A stretch of DNA of 64,000 nt from Anabas testudineus (lineage: Eukaryota > Chordata > Actinopteri > Anabantiformes > Anabantidae). Numbering within the stretch: position 1 is the stretch's first letter; the number at the start of each line of letters is the position of its first letter. The notes under the pieces are model-generated. The model was not told the origin of the DNA and ran no database searches. It saw only the letters and a program-made list of their open reading frames with translations. The stretch is from contig NC_046610.1 of assembly GCF_900324465.2 (NCBI RefSeq), positions 18,955,824 to 19,019,823 on the forward strand, in the 5' to 3' direction. Below, piece by piece: positions 24,444 through 36,920 of this stretch. The position numbers were made by a program, and so were the translations under genes.

Positions 24444-25413
24444 ATGATGGGTTTAAGCTTCACTGAAGGTGAGAATCTTTATTTTTATGTTGACATATTA
24501 GCAGACCTTTTGTGCTCCTTCTGTGATCTGTGGGTTTCACTGTCTGTCCACAGACTCCAGTGCTCCCGTTGTCAGAGACCTGAGGATTGTCCTGCTGGGA
24601 AAGACTGGATCAGGAAAGAGTGAAACAGGCAACACCATCCTGGGTTGGGAAGCTTTTAGGGCAGAGGTTTCCCCATCATCAGTGACAAAGAGCTGTAAAA
24701 AAGAAACTAACCATGTTAATGACAGAAGTGTGAGTGTGGTGGACACTCCTGGGCTCTTTGACACATCATATATGGAAGACACGTTGAAAAAGGAAATTGA
24801 GAATTGTATCACGCTGTCTGTCCCAGGGCCCCACATATTCCTGCTTGTCATCAGAGTGGACGTACGCTTTACGGAAGAGGAAAAGAAAGCCATCAAATGG
24901 ATCAAGGAAAACTTTGGCGAGGAGGCTGCCAACTACACAATGGTGCTTTTCACTAAGGGTGATACTCTCAACAAAATGTCTATTGAGAACTTTTTAGACC
25001 AAAGTCCTGAACTCAGGGAGCTCATTAGTGACTGTAGAGGCGGCTACATTGTATTTGACAACACATGCAAGAATAATCGCACCCAGGTGGCCGATCTGTT
25101 TGAAAAGATAGATGAGGTAGTGCATTTAAACGGGAACCATTACACCAGCAAGGCCTATGAAGAGGCACAGAACAAGATGTATAGGAGCAAACTGTGGAGC
25201 AAATGTGGAGGCACTGCGATCACTGCAAGCAGTTATTTGATTGTGGGAGCAGCAGCTGCAGCTGTCCCTGCTGCTCGTGCTCTCCCTGTTTCTCGTGCTG
25301 CTCTTGCAGCTGCTACTGTTGCTGCAGCAGCTATACCCTCACTTTTAGCCAGGGCAGGTGGAGGGGTTGCTAACTTCATCGGGGGGTGGATGAATCCTAA
25401 ACCAAAAGAGTAG
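24444..25413 (+). CDS. GIMAP-family (AIG1-type) GTPase A
   Basis: Septin/paraseptin-like GTPase of the GTPase-of-immunity-associated-protein family, which assembles on membranes of immune cells. Two coding exons: 24444-24468 (MMGLSFTE) and 24554-25413, joined by a GT-AG intron, giving 294 residues. G1 GKTGSGKS at 24-31, G3 DTPG at 72-75, the AIG1 conserved box (LSVPGPHIFLLVIR, 96-109), and G4 TKGD at 142-145. Unlike GIMAPs B and C, it lacks the long E/K-rich coiled coil. Its last ~70 residues are alanine-rich and hydrophobic (about 225-285), suggesting membrane insertion. An ATTAAA polyadenylation signal lies at 25680. It is first in a cluster of three; exact orthology in this fast-evolving family cannot be assigned. 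Confidence 0.92.
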
Positions 25414-25496
25414 TGAGTAATGTCAAGCTATGACATTCATTGCCTATTAAATGATATGCTGTAAATGTGAACCTATCACGACAAATCTATTGTTAA

Positions 25497-25615
25497 TCTT
25501 GTAAGACAAGACAAGATAAGATAAAGCTTTATTGCCATTGTACAGTCACACTTGGTACAACAGTACAACGAAATTGCGAACTGTCCCACATTGGTGCACA
25601 TTGTACACTCTTATC
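25497..25615 (-). repeat. 3' tail of a teleost LINE/SINE-type retroposon
   Basis: Contains an A/G-rich simple repeat (ACAAGACAAGATAAGATAA) followed by TTTATTGCCATTGTACAGTCAC and ACAACGAAATTGCG, words that recur at the 3' ends of common teleost non-LTR elements. Family assignment is from memory, not from alignment. Confidence 0.55.
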
Positions 25616-25679
25616 CTGAATGCAACTTTGTATGGAAACTCTTGACTCTGTATTGTAATTTTTGATTTATAAAAAGAAA

Positions 25680-25685
25680 ATTAAA
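25680..25685 (+). terminator. Polyadenylation signal, GIMAP A
   Basis: ATTAAA about 270 bp past the stop codon of GIMAP A, the first good hexamer downstream. The retroposon tail at 25497-25615 would then lie within the 3' UTR. Confidence 0.45.
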
Positions 25686-25730
25686 GAATGTGTTGTGCCA
25701 AAACCAGTCCATGCTTTTTATCCAGTCGGG

Positions 25731-25915
25731 TAACGTGCTGTAGTGGTTTGCACTGTCGTCTCACAGCTAGAAGGAATCCTTTCTGTGTGGAGTTGGCAGG
25801 TTCTCCTCATGCCTTCTTGGATTTTCTCTGGGTGGTCCAGCTTCTCCCACTTTCCAAACACACAGCAGTTAGGTAAACTGGTGACTCCAGGGTACACCTG
25901 AATGACTTTGATCAG
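25731..25915 (+). repeat. Old SINE-like/L2-related interspersed repeat
   Basis: Words in order GTGGTTTGCACTGTCGTCTCACAG, then CTGTGTGGAGTTGGCAGGTTCTC, TTTTCTCTGGGTGGTCCAG, TTAGGTAAACTGGTGACTC match the core of a very abundant teleost interspersed repeat. The copy is eroded and has no clear flanking duplication. Confidence 0.7.
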
Positions 25916-26987
25916 TTAACTATCCAGTGATACTAGTCAACTGTAAAATGCATCAGCTCAAATCTTTTCTCTAACTATACTGCATAGTAGACCGCTAAAC
26001 TGAATACACCTTTGGCACAAATAAGAAATGTGTAAACCTTAGCTTATTGTGTGGTTAATCATTTTCTTGTCCCTTTGAATAAACACATTACCATTGTGCA
26101 TTAAGACTTAATCTACTAGACCTGAAAATTGATATGACATGATTCACTTATTGTCCTAATTGTGGCAACCTGTTTTGTGCTTGCGTGTTAAATCACAGAA
26201 CACTCTGTACTTATAAATCACTTTTACAGTCTGAAACAAAGTTGCAGGAGAAGAATAACCAGTGATTAGTAGATTTAATAATATTTCACTTTTCTGTACC
26301 ATTAAATATTGTTTATCAGTGAAACAATAGGATTTGGCAACACGCTACTGTGCTAAAGTTAGTCAGTGTGTGGCTGATTCAGATCAGCCTACAGTTCAAC
26401 ATTTTAAGACCTGATCTTGCTTTGTGACTGATGGTATGTGACGGCAGTGATGTAATGAGGTCTTGCTTTGTGTAAAACATTTCCTCACCTAAATGCGAGC
26501 GCTCAGCAGATGTTTACCATTGTCTCTGTTTCCTTTTGGGGAAGTCAGCTCGTAATGTTACTAATAATAAAGTCAGGGAACAACACATGCGGAACAGACT
26601 ATTTTATTTAAGAAATAATAGCATAAATTATGAGAGTGTAAATGATGTGATGTATTTGCAAAATACTGTATATGAGTTCTGTAGGCTCAGACTGTGTCTT
26701 ATAAACTCTTCAAGTATAACTCAGAAAGTGGGTCAGAACAAAATAAAACAAGTCAAGAAAACAAGCATTGTGTTTCATGCTGTTCATTTACTAGGAGCAT
26801 TAAATTCACATACTGTTAATGCAATGTTGGGTCAAAACCTAATATGTTTGGAGCAGAATGCAGAAGAGACCAAGATGACACCATTCACTGACATTTAAAT
26901 AGTAACGTTTGCAGTACTAATACTGTATCTGCTGTGGATTCAGTGCCACATACTGCAGAGTGATAAACACGTCCTTGCTACCAGTCA
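25916..26987. other. Intergenic between convergent GIMAP A and B
   Basis: No gene recognised. The right part should be the 3' UTR of minus-strand GIMAP B; a minus-strand AATAAA at 26594-26599 is a possible signal. The plus-strand frame at 26536-26898 has AT-rich composition and no similarity I recognise. Confidence 0.5.
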
Positions 26988-29900
26988 CTAAACTGCTTGT
27001 ATTGAGCTGTTTTCTTTAGGCTTGCATCTTATGTTTTTCCATATGCAAAGAGCAGCTAAACCACAAATCACTCCCACGCCGAGCACAGGAGCTCCCAGAG
27101 CCAGGGCGACTGTGGTGTTAGCTCCCACTGCTATAATCACCCCGGCAAACACCAGCACAACAGCAGCAGCCGATGACGCAAGTATATTCTTCCTCTTGAC
27201 TTTTTTCTCCTTCACTCTCTCTTTTTCTTTCTTTTCCCTCTCTGCTTCCCATATTTTCTTCTCCTCCTTTTTCTTCTCCTCTTCCTCTTGCTTCTTGCGC
27301 TCCTCCTCCTCTCTGAGCTTCCTCTGGGCTTTCTCATACATCTCATTCGTGTAGTGTTTCCCTCCGTTGTCGTGTACCATTTCCTTGATCATAGTGATCA
27401 ACTCTGAGACCTGGACGCGGTCGTCTGCGTCATTGTTGTTGAAGGCATGGTACCTGCGTCCAAATGTTATTGAGAGTCTCCGCAGCTCCTTGCACTCCTT
27501 TAGAGCATTGTCAGCTTTAGCCTGGTCTTTACAGGTAAACAGCATGATAGTGTACATGGAGGCATCATCTCCAAAGTTATCCTGGATCCACTTCACAGCA
27601 TTCCTTTCCTCCTCAGTGAACCTCACTCCTAGCCTGATCACCAGTAGGAAGGCGTGAGGGCCGGGGATCGACATCGTCACACACTCCTCTATTCTGGTTT
27701 TTAATTCCTCTTCTGTGATGCCTGTATCAAACAGACCTGGAGTGTCGGTCACCTGGACCAGAGTCCCGTCCACTTCTCCACTCTGTGTCTCACAATGTTT
27801 GGTCACAGACATGGGGCTTGGGTCCTCTTTGAAGGCAGCTCTTCCGAGGATGGTGTTTCCTGTTGCACTCTTCCCCGATCCAGTCTTGCCAACAAGGACT
27901 ATCCTCAGCCCTCCAGACAAATCCAGAGCTGTGACAGTAAAAAGGAAATGAATAACAGGAAACCTGTACCGTCTCTTTTGTTGTAACATTACTCTGCTGT
28001 GAGGGTTCACTTGGATTTGCTAGGCTGTGAAAAACCTCTTTGGCTGGTGTAAGTCTTCCCCCGTTATAATTTGTTTTACATATCTGTAGCCCTCTCATTA
28101 AGAGTGGAATAGTTCAATGTTTTAACAAGCGAATTCCTAAATATTTATTTACTAGTTTGCACAAATGAGGTCGTGTATATTATACTAACGACTGATAGCT
28201 GGTGGTGATAAGATGTAAAGTAATGATGCACATGTGCCAACAATGGCAGAGGAATAGAAAACTACAAGGTAGCAAACTGTGATATAATGTAATTTAACCT
28301 GTCATTATGAGCAGTCAAAAGAGGAAAAGCCATTTGCAGCAGCCTGTGACTTGTAGTGCCAAGTTCATTGTGAGGGTTTAGACTGATAGGGTCTTTTATT
28401 AACAAAAAGGCAGGGACACGGAGAACTAACAAACACTAACAAAGTAACAACATAAAGAGACCCGAAACAACACGGTGGATAAGTACAAACAAAAGCATAA
28501 ACAGACATACAAAGTGACAACTGAAAAACTCTGCAGAAACGCAGGCAAAATACGAATTAATAAACTAAAGACACAAAGAATAAACCAAACAAAACACCAC
28601 TAAGCACAAACTACTAACTCACTGAATAAGAAATGCAAAGTAACAAACAAAAATCACTGCCGAAAGCAGGAAAATGTGAACAAATATACAAACTAAAAAA
28701 TACAAAGTGTGAACAAACACACTGGAGTCATGGAGGGTGTAGAGTATAATGAGCAGTGTAGGGTTTAATGGGCAACAAACAAAAAAAAGACTGAGGGGAG
28801 TTTATAAAGGGAACAGAAAACACAGGAGGCCAAGTGAACACCAGGGGGAGACAAAAAAAAAAACAAAAACCAACAGGACGGGGATGAGGCAGGAAACCTG
28901 ATATTCATAGCTCTCAGGCATTTCTGATCTACCCACAAATCAACAAACAGAATGGCTGCAAATCCCCCATAATCCTTTAATCACAACGTGTAGGAGCTAT
29001 GTTTGTTTGTATCTGTTTCATAACTCAAGAAAAGCAGCAAATTAATTTGTCATCTGCTGTGAATACAGGGTTAGCACTGGGGCTAACTCCCTGGAAGGAA
29101 CACATGAACACGCCCATGTCAGAACTAACTCTCTTTCCTGTTTGTCCCAGTTTTGAATACAACACTGCCAATTTGCCTGAGGTGACGAACTGCGGTACTG
29201 CGACACAGGGAATGAAACACAAAAAGATATTAGTATGTCTACATGACTGCTCAGCTAATCAGCTCAATCATCACTCTGTCTATAATAAATTCTGATGCCT
29301 AGAGGTGATAGGGTCAAGTGGGATGACAAGGGTGGGGCCGGCAGGAGAAACACTAATGTTCATGCGCAGTGAACTCTGCATCATGGAAGTAAAGGCGGAA
29401 ACACCATTCATTTCATCATCAACTTCGCAGTGCGGTATCTAGTTCTTCTACATTCCTCCATGATGTAAATATTGAACAATTTAATACGTATTAAAAGATT
29501 TGATTAGCAACATTTATTGATAGGCAAACACATGAGAGACGTCTACCTTTGTATTACTGTAGTATTACAGGCACTTGGCTTGTTAGAAATAACAAAAAGT
29601 TGTTATGCAAATGATAAGCTGTTACACCATTTAGGTACAGATCATGTTGTACATAATAATAACTCTTATTATTTATTTTTGTGTAAAGTATTGAACAGGA
29701 GCGTCAGAGCTAGTAATACTGAACACCAGTCAAGGGGATTTTTCACAACCCAAAATTTGTTAATGATGTTAAAATAAACAACAGCCTATGTATTAAGATT
29801 AGGAGTGTAACACTAAAAGAGGAATGCCTTAGGGAGGCCATGAAAAGTACTATGTTAGCATACCGTCAAAGTTATTCAGACCACACCCATCGGATCGAGG

Positions 29901-30132
29901 TAGAGTTTTCTGCTTCTTTTCTCGCAGCGGTATTGCTATGACATGAAATTAGTGAGACACAACAGAAAAAAACGACTATAAGCCAATGATATTATTATCA
30001 AGATCTACTTATCTTTCTATTTCCCTCTTTTTCCAGTGGTGCTGTATCACAAGTGATACATCTCACTGATCAAAGGGTTAAGGATAGTTTAGTTTAACAT
30101 GACATCAGATAGATTGTCTTACCTTCAGCCAT
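26988..30132 (-). CDS. GIMAP-family GTPase B, coiled coil plus C-terminal membrane segment
   Basis: Two coding exons on the minus strand: 30123-30132 (ATG GCT GAA G, then GTAAGA donor) and 26988-27928 (acceptor TGTCACAG). Phases match and give a 316-residue protein starting MAEALDLSGGLRIVL. The start is chosen because MAE before an AIG1 G domain is usual; the in-frame ATG upstream of the acceptor at 28010 would lie in the intron. G1 GKTGSGKS at 17-24, G3 DTPG at 65-68, conserved box SIPGPHAFLLVIR, G4-like FTCKD. An E/K-rich coiled coil follows (about 205-262), then 45 hydrophobic residues that anchor the protein in a membrane. The 2.2 kb intron carries a solo LTR. Exon 1 is short, so its assignment is less certain than exon 2. 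Confidence 0.88.
28369..28903 (-). mobile_element. Solo LTR, older relative of the 35-39.5 kb element
   Basis: Starts TGTGAGGG and ends CCTGATA, flanked on both sides by the 5 bp duplication TTCAT. It shares much sequence with the LTRs at 35046 and 38831, including AACACTAACAAAGTA and the CACGGTGGATAAG word, but is clearly diverged. No internal sequence is attached, so it is the product of LTR-LTR recombination. It lies in the intron of GIMAP B, with element orientation on the minus strand. Confidence 0.85.
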
Positions 30133-30749
30133 CTCTTCTGATGTGTCTTTTTCAAATCCCACAAGGCCAAATATGTTTTTCCAGGCCCGGACTGTGACTT
30201 GGACGAGCTCTGCAGCTCAACATTCACATTCCTTTTCTGAGAAGCTTCTGGAAGCTCGGCCTACGAACAGGGGGCTTCCTATTTCCTTGTATTGTCTTTA
30301 GCTTACATCTAAAAATGTGCATCCAAATAGGGACTGTCCACACCACAATGAATATGCTATGCTAACACTTTTGTATCTGTATGGGTGGTATGTTTTGGGA
30401 ATTGTAATCTAAATATTACGTTATTTTACTATAGACATGCCATGAGACAACGAGGAAACAGGGAAACAAGAAAAACCTGGGAGTTTTGGCATCATATCCT
30501 TCCATTGTTGACATCCCCTCCCATTACTACATTAACATATTGTGACTTTTATCATGTTCTATTTCTGCACAGTTTGAAAAATCATGCAAAAAATAATAAA
30601 CATTTCAAATATATTATGTATAACAGACCATGCAGATGTGTGTTGTTCTTTCTAATACATGGATTGAGTTAAATTGATTGATGTCATTGACAACCTGCAA
30701 AGGCAAAAACATAAAGAAAGAACCCGAAACCAGAAGAAACCAACTGAAC
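30133..30749. other. Intergenic between GIMAP B promoter and GIMAP C 3' end
   Basis: Includes the presumed promoter/5' UTR of GIMAP B (roughly 30133-30300), with purine-rich GGAA ETS-type words on the minus strand (as in GGAAATAGGAAGC). No coding sequence recognised. Confidence 0.45.
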
Positions 30750-30755
30750 TTTATT
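30750..30755 (-). terminator. Polyadenylation signal, GIMAP C
   Basis: AATAAA on the minus strand, about 225 bp downstream of the GIMAP C stop codon. Confidence 0.5.
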
Positions 30756-30978
30756 CAGAATGTTTTTAGCTTACATGATCACATAGAGAGAAGCTGATCC
30801 ACAAAGCACATTCCGTATTCCTAAGGCCAAGCAAAGAATACACACTAATTTTCAATTTAAGATTAACTTAACAGCCATCTGAGTACGGCTACCTTAGGCT
30901 GTTACATTATTAGTATTATGCTCGTTTAGCCATCATCTTTTACCTTCTCCATCTTTTCTTTTTTCACAGGTCTCACTG

Positions 30979-31842
30979 CTACATGAACATATCTATAGTG
31001 CAGTTAAAGCCCTCAGTGAGGCCAAGTGCTGCACCTGCTGACATGAGGAGATATGATGAGTAATATGCTCCTGCCCCAAAAACTCCCAGAGACAAGAGAG
31101 CTATGTTTTTACACCACGCAATCCTTTTCTCTTCCTCTCTGATCCTTTCTTCCTCTTCCTTCCTCCTTTGCTCTTCCTCCTTTTTTCTCCTTTTTTCCTT
31201 CTCCTCAAGTTTCTTTTGGGCTTTCCGGTACATCTCATTGGTGTAATAACGTTGTCCAGTCAACTTCAACATTTTATCTATCTTACCCAGAAGTTCTCTG
31301 ACCTGAGCTCTGTTTTCTGTCGGGGTGTTGATGAGTGAATGGTATCGTCCTCCACACTGGTTTACCAGTCTTTGTAGGTCTTTGCTCTCTGACAAATAGT
31401 CATCCACAGATTTATCCTGCAGTAGGTCAGCGTGTGTAAACAGGACTATGGTAAACATGGCAGCATCTGGGCCAAAGTTATCCTGGATCCACTTCACAGC
31501 TGCCTTCTCCTCATCTGTGAACCTCGACTTCAGACTGATCACTAACAGAAACCCGTGGGGTCCAGGAACTGACTGTTCAATGCAGTGCTCAAGTTGTTTC
31601 TTCACATCTTCTTGTGTTACATTTGTGTCAAACAGCCCTGGGGTGTCGATGACAATAATGTTCCTGTTACCATCTCTGACCTCTGCTCTGTGACAGCCTT
31701 TAGTCACAGACTCTGGTGAAATATCCTCCTTAAAGGCGTCTTTATCCCCCAGGATGGTGTTTCCTGTAGCACTCTTCCCTGCTCCAGTTTTTCCCACCAG
31801 AATGAGTCTCAACTCTTCGAGATCTGTAGAATCTGACAACAT
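30979..31842 (-). CDS. GIMAP-family GTPase C, coiled coil and C-terminal hydrophobic tail
   Basis: A 287-residue frame starting [21 protein letters not shown]1 GKTGAGKS at 17-24, DTPGLFDT as G3, conserved box [13 protein letters not shown], and THAD as G4, all typical of AIG1-type GTPases. An E/K/R-rich coiled coil (about 210-245) precedes a hydrophobic segment (about 248-275). By analogy with genes A and B, the true first residues may come from a small upstream exon spliced to an acceptor at TTCTACAG just before the DLEEL codons; I could not identify that exon, so the stated start is provisional. It is tandem with gene B on the same strand, about 850 bp apart, consistent with tandem duplication. 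Confidence 0.88.
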   Translation of the reverse strand: MLSDSTDLEELRLILVGKTGAGKSATGNTILGDKDAFKEDISPESVTKGCHRAEVRDGNRNIIVIDTPGLFDTNVTQEDVKKQLEHCIEQSVPGPHGFLLVISLKSRFTDEEKAAVKWIQDNFGPDAAMFTIVLFTHADLLQDKSVDDYLSESKDLQRLVNQCGGRYHSLINTPTENRAQVRELLGKIDKMLKLTGQRYYTNEMYRKAQKKLEEKEKRRKKEEEQRRKEEEERIREEEKRIAWCKNIALLSLGVFGAGAYYSSYLLMSAGAALGLTEGFNCTIDMFM

Positions 31843-34800
31843 TTAACAACACATAGTGTTTCATGACATGTCTGTCTTAGTTCATTTCAATTTGTCAAAA
31901 ATAAGTAGCCTAAATACATTTCTAATTTTAACTGTGACACATTAAAGCTAGTAAAATACTGCGACAGCATCCAGAGTAAGTAGCCCATTTACTGAAAACT
32001 ACTTTATTCATGGTCTTCACACTGACTTTAGGATTACTAGCAGTTGCAAGTAAAAGTAAAGCAGAAATAGTCATTATTGAACACACCCATGTAATGTAAA
32101 CAGTGATGGTGGAAAAAGTAAGCGAAATTCTGGACCATTTTTAATTTACAGAATTGCTTCAGTCCAGACATATTCTTAGGACGTTTGGTGTGAACGACTC
32201 TCTTAAAATCATTTAGCGTTTCAGCTTGCAGTTTGCAGTCAGCCACCCATACATTATCCTGTAGGACACCTTGATAAACTTAACAATAACCTCAAGCACT
32301 GCCAAAGGTGGTTCAACCTGTTATTACCACTTATAGAACTAGAGCTGCTTCAGCCATCACTCTGTATGCTTTAGTTTATGGGTGTGTTCCGGACATGAAA
32401 TACCTTCACCAGCTTTGTGTGTTTGTGTTGTTGATATTTGTGACTTTAGTGAAGATCAGACCATTTCATGACCGATTTATGTAGAAAATCAGAAAAAGTA
32501 CAAGCAATTTTCTTTCTTTTCCTCTGTTGAGAATTTAATACAAAATTGAGAAAAGGCCATCTGACCTATAAAGAATTATGATTGACAAGCAGATGCTAAA
32601 AAAAAAGGAAGTCCATATTGTTTAACTTCTTTTCTATCACCCACCTTTGTGATGATTTTGGCTGCAAACGACTGGTCCACACAATGCGACCAGCACAAGC
32701 AGGGTACAACCTGGAATCCAAGCTCCTTCTCCCAACGTCGCTGCAACTGTAATCTCTGTCTGAAGCTTCACACACACACACACACACACAGACAAATGAC
32801 TTTAACAATCTAATGTTAGTAACAGCAGTCACAATTCAGTGCCACAGACTATTTGGTTATAAAATCAATTAACAAATCAACATGTTCACTGAATTCGTCC
32901 TACATTAAAATATGATGTATAGACTTTGACTGTACCTGCAGAAGTGTTACCTCAGCCGTACCAGATGTTGGTAGGTGACAAGATGTGTTTATGACACAAC
33001 ACGCACAACACTGATGCTGAACAGCTTTTGGTTGGTTGACATCACTGAACTTACTTTCATTTTCCTGTAAATCAGTACTTCAGTTGCAACTGAGCCAGTT
33101 AGAAGAGGAGGGACCCAAACACTGGAGGGGAACCACTGACACAAAGTTCCTGTTTGACTGGTTTCTGCAGCGTGGCTTTTTACTTAGTGAAATCCCTCTT
33201 TAGAAACATAACTGAAAGTCATACCATGAGTAGAAGTTACAGAGAGTCAGTAACTAATTCTAAATATAATAATATATTTCATATAGATGTCATTCACCTA
33301 TAGAAATAATGCCATTTAAGTCGGGTGCAGTTTAAACTGTTAATGAACTATTCATAGTTAATTAATGAAGAATGCACTTTTAATTAATGTTGTAGTGTCG
33401 GGGTGTAAGTCTGATGTTCAAGTGGTTTTAATTTGTAATATTAGGCTTAAACTTCACCTGGACGACTGAGAATCTTCACCCACATTAGGCTTAAAGCAGA
33501 CTCACGTAGTACAGCCTATAGACTTTCTCTGCTTTATTTTGCCCAGAGCCCTAGAGACAGATAGGTAGGTAACAAGTAAGGTAACAAGTTCGGATCAGCT
33601 CGGATTGTGAAATTCATTATATTCTTAACATATAAATGTTTTACCAGGCTGCCCTCAAAAGTGAATTTTGCTGAGAAATCTCAGTGATATTATTGTAGTT
33701 ATGAGCCTAATGATGGCCTCCGTTGCCTGCATAGACACCTCTTTGAACCTAATGATGAGAGATCCACTCAACAGCTACCAAATGCAAATGTAACACTCAG
33801 AACCACCTCCAGGTTTTGAATCCGCTTGAATAGTAATGGGGGACAGGCCACACTTGACCATGCAACTGCTTGTCAGACATGTTTTGTCATCATTCATGAG
33901 TCCCCAATAATGTATGTACATGTTTTTATGAAAATAGCTTTAATTCCTGAACGGTGAATGTCACACTGTTGAATTAAAGCTAAACGTTTTGGCTTCGCTC
34001 ACATTATGGTTGTTTCATGTCAAATTCAATGTGGTGGTGTGCAGAGGACAAATTGCAAAAAACTCACCTAATTTCTTTGTACAAACTCAGTTTCTGTAAC
34101 TGTGTAAAACTATCTTTTGGATGTGGGAGTACATTGTTTGCCTTTGATGTGCTTAAACCAAAAGTACAATATGGCTAAAACCAGAGCCAGCTAAGCAGTC
34201 AGTCCTGGAAATCCCCTGTGTCCTTTTTTTTTTCAGTGCTGAGCTGTAAAGGCACAGAGGATTTCCAGGCAGCTGGGAACCCTCTGAAAATGTCAAAAAG
34301 AGAAATGTCAAAAACCGAGTGCTCCCAAAGAGAAGATAGCAGTTTCTTAATTTGAGTCTCACGTCACACCCTGAAATGATGACTTGAGTGATTGAATGGA
34401 GATCTGTCTATTTTAAAAGTTGAAAAATCTCCAGTGAGATTATTCTATATTTTTACTGTCAGCTTACCACAAAATTTAAAGATATTTACACGGGTATAAT
34501 AACAAGTAACTTTTATGAGGTGGCCCCAGAATGTAAGTCAGTGTACCCTGTCTGCCCTCTAGTGGCATCAATGATACTGACCCATCAACACATCACTGAC
34601 TCTTTTCCATATTTTGTATATGCTCCTTTTCCCTTACTATACCTATTATAGTCTTGGTTGTTTTGTTTTTATTTTCTATCTATTAAAATGTTATTTAACA
34701 CAGTTTAAACAGTCTTCATCTAGACATCATCTAATACACTATAACTTTGTGTTGTTTTTGATTTTACTGCAGACCAGCACAAGCGTCCACGTTTTTTTTT

Positions 34801-35045
34801 TTTATTCGTTGCATATATGTTACATTGAACTCTGCAAAAGCTTTACACAATTTCAAATAAAATAATTTTTTTTGTAAATTGATTTGATCACTTCCATGCA
34901 GTTCAGGATTTGGTCTTCCATTAAACATTGTTAACCTACTCAAGTGCTTCCTCAGCTGTGTGATATGTTTGTAGGAGGGCACAGTGAAATCTGTGATTAG
35001 ATTGTTGTATAAAAGATACAACAATTAGATCACAGCTTTCCCCTT
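31843..35045. other. Intergenic, no gene recognised
   Basis: About 3.2 kb between GIMAP C and the LTR element. It presumably includes the GIMAP C promoter. A short CA tract lies near 32769-32790. Frames here are short with no recognisable domain. Confidence 0.55.
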
Positions 35046-35729
35046 TGTGAGGGGACGGACTGACACGGAGTAAACAGGTACGTACAAAAGGAACTATTTA
35101 TTAACAACAAGAGGAAGGGACACGGGGAAACCAAACAAACACTAACAAAGTATCAACACAAAAGACCCAAAACCACGGTGGATAAGAACTAACAAAAACC
35201 AGGAACAGACAGACCAAGAATCAACCTAAAACAATGCAGGAATGCAGGTAAAAAATATAAAATAACTAAACACACAAATAACTGACTAACTTAACACAGG
35301 ACCACACAGCACAAAACCGACAGACTAAAAAATACAAAGTAACAAAAGAAAACTACTGTCGAGGGCAAGGCAACACAGGAGCAAACGCCAAAACCAAAAA
35401 TACAAAGTGACAACAGAAAATCACTGCAGTCGCAGGCAAACAAAACTCACATGTGGGGAAACAGTCCAACAAACAAAAGAGGAACCTGACGGACGAAACA
35501 GAGTTGCTGAGGACACTATGCGACATGACACACAACACAACGTGACGAACCAGCAGAGAACAAAGGACTGAGGGAAGCTTATAAAACAAAAGGGGAACAC
35601 AGGTGAAATTAATCAGTCAATTAAGAGTCCATGGGTTGAGTGGAGGTGGAGGTGCAGGAAGGGAGAAAACAAACAGAAGGGGGAGACAAAAACGTCCAAA
35701 CAGGCAGGTATGAGGCCTGAATCCTGACA
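35046..35729 (-). repeat. 3' LTR (left copy)
   Basis: Left long terminal repeat of the element, at the downstream end given minus orientation. Just inside it is a run of seven G on the minus strand, possibly part of the polypurine tract. Confidence 0.88.
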
Positions 35730-35830
35730 GGACCCCCCCGGCAAGGGGCGGATACCAGACGGCCACAAACAAACGAGGACGGGTGGGCGGAGGGAGGCCC
35801 GGTGGAGGGACCGGGAGCAGCAGACCAGGA

Positions 35831-36334
35831 GTGCCTCCGGCGGACGGCCAAGAGGCGGCAAACAGCCCAGGAGTGCCTCCGGCGGACGGCCAAGAGGCGG
35901 CAAACAGCCCAAGAGTGCCTCCGGCGGACGGCCAGGAGGCGGCAGACAGCCCAGGAGTGCCTCCGGCGGACGGCCAGGAGGCGGCAGACAGCCCAGGAGT
36001 GCCTCCGGCGGACGGCCAGGAGGCGGCAGACAGCCCAGGAGTGCCTCCGGCGGACGGCCAGGAGGCGGCAGACAGCCCAGGAGTGCCTCCGGCGGACGGC
36101 CAGGAGGCGGCAGACAGCCCAGGAGTGCCTCCGGCGGACGGCCAGGAGGCGGCAGACAGCCCAGGAGTGCCTCCGGCGGACGGCCAGGAGGCGGCAGACA
36201 GCCCAGGAGTGCCTCCGGCGGACGGCCAGGAGGCGGCAGACAGCCCAGGAGTGCCTCCGGCGGACGGCCAGGAGGCGGCAGACAGCCCAGGAGTACCTCC
36301 GGCGGACGGCCAGGAGGCGGCGAACCAGAAGGCG
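35831..36334. repeat. 42 bp tandem repeat inside the LTR element, 12 units
   Basis: Twelve units of 42 bp, each containing GTGCCTCCGGCGGACGGCCA and ending in GCCCAGGA, very uniform. Unit length is divisible by three, so every frame stays open across the array, which produces long unreal proteins on both strands. Confidence 0.95.
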
Positions 36335-36740
36335 GAGACGACAAACCAGAAGACAGAGCCTCGGGCGGACGGCCGGGAGGCGGCAGGAGAGCCGCAGACC
36401 GAAGAACCTCGGGACTGCGAAGCGGAAGCCGGCTGCGGAGCTGAGGCCCGGAGAGCCGGCTGAGGAGCGCCGGGCGGATGCTCTGGCGTCTGGAGTGCCG
36501 GCTGGAGCTGAGGGGCCAGAACAGGACCACAGTTCTCAGGGGCCCCCCAAGAAGACAGGAGCAGGGTGGTGGTGTCCTCATTGTCATCCCACCACATCTC
36601 CTGGGGTGACAAACAAGTTGAGAGACGGCGGGGGCGACGGCCTCTGCGTCGACCCGCCTGGGAACCGGACTGGAGCAGTGGCGGCTGCAGGGACCAGATC
36701 AGCAGCTGACACCAGAGCAGCGGTGACTGCAGCAATCAAG

Positions 36741-36920
36741 GCGACAGGAACTGAAGAGGCTGATGAGGCGACAGGAACTGAAGAGGCTGATGAGGCGACA
36801 GGAACTGAAGAGGCTGATGAGGCGACAGGAACTGAAGAGGCTGATGAGGCGACAGGAACTGAAGAGGCTGATGAGGCGACAGGAACTGAAGAGGCTGATG
36901 AGGCGACAGGAACTGAAGAG
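36741..36920. repeat. 27 bp tandem repeat inside the LTR element
   Basis: Seven near-perfect units of 27 bp built from GCGACAGGAACTGAAGAG followed by GCTGATGAG. The 18 bp part is the unit of the array at 37101-37590. Confidence 0.93.

Noticed and set aside
27022-27951. Plus-strand frames opposite GIMAP B
   Set aside because: Serine/phenylalanine-rich shadows of the E/K-rich GIMAP coding strand.
28010-28010. Upstream in-frame ATG of GIMAP B (MNPHSRVMLQQ start)
   Set aside because: A good acceptor (TGTCACAG) lies between it and the G domain, and a phase-matched MAE exon with a GTAAGA donor exists at 30123-30132.
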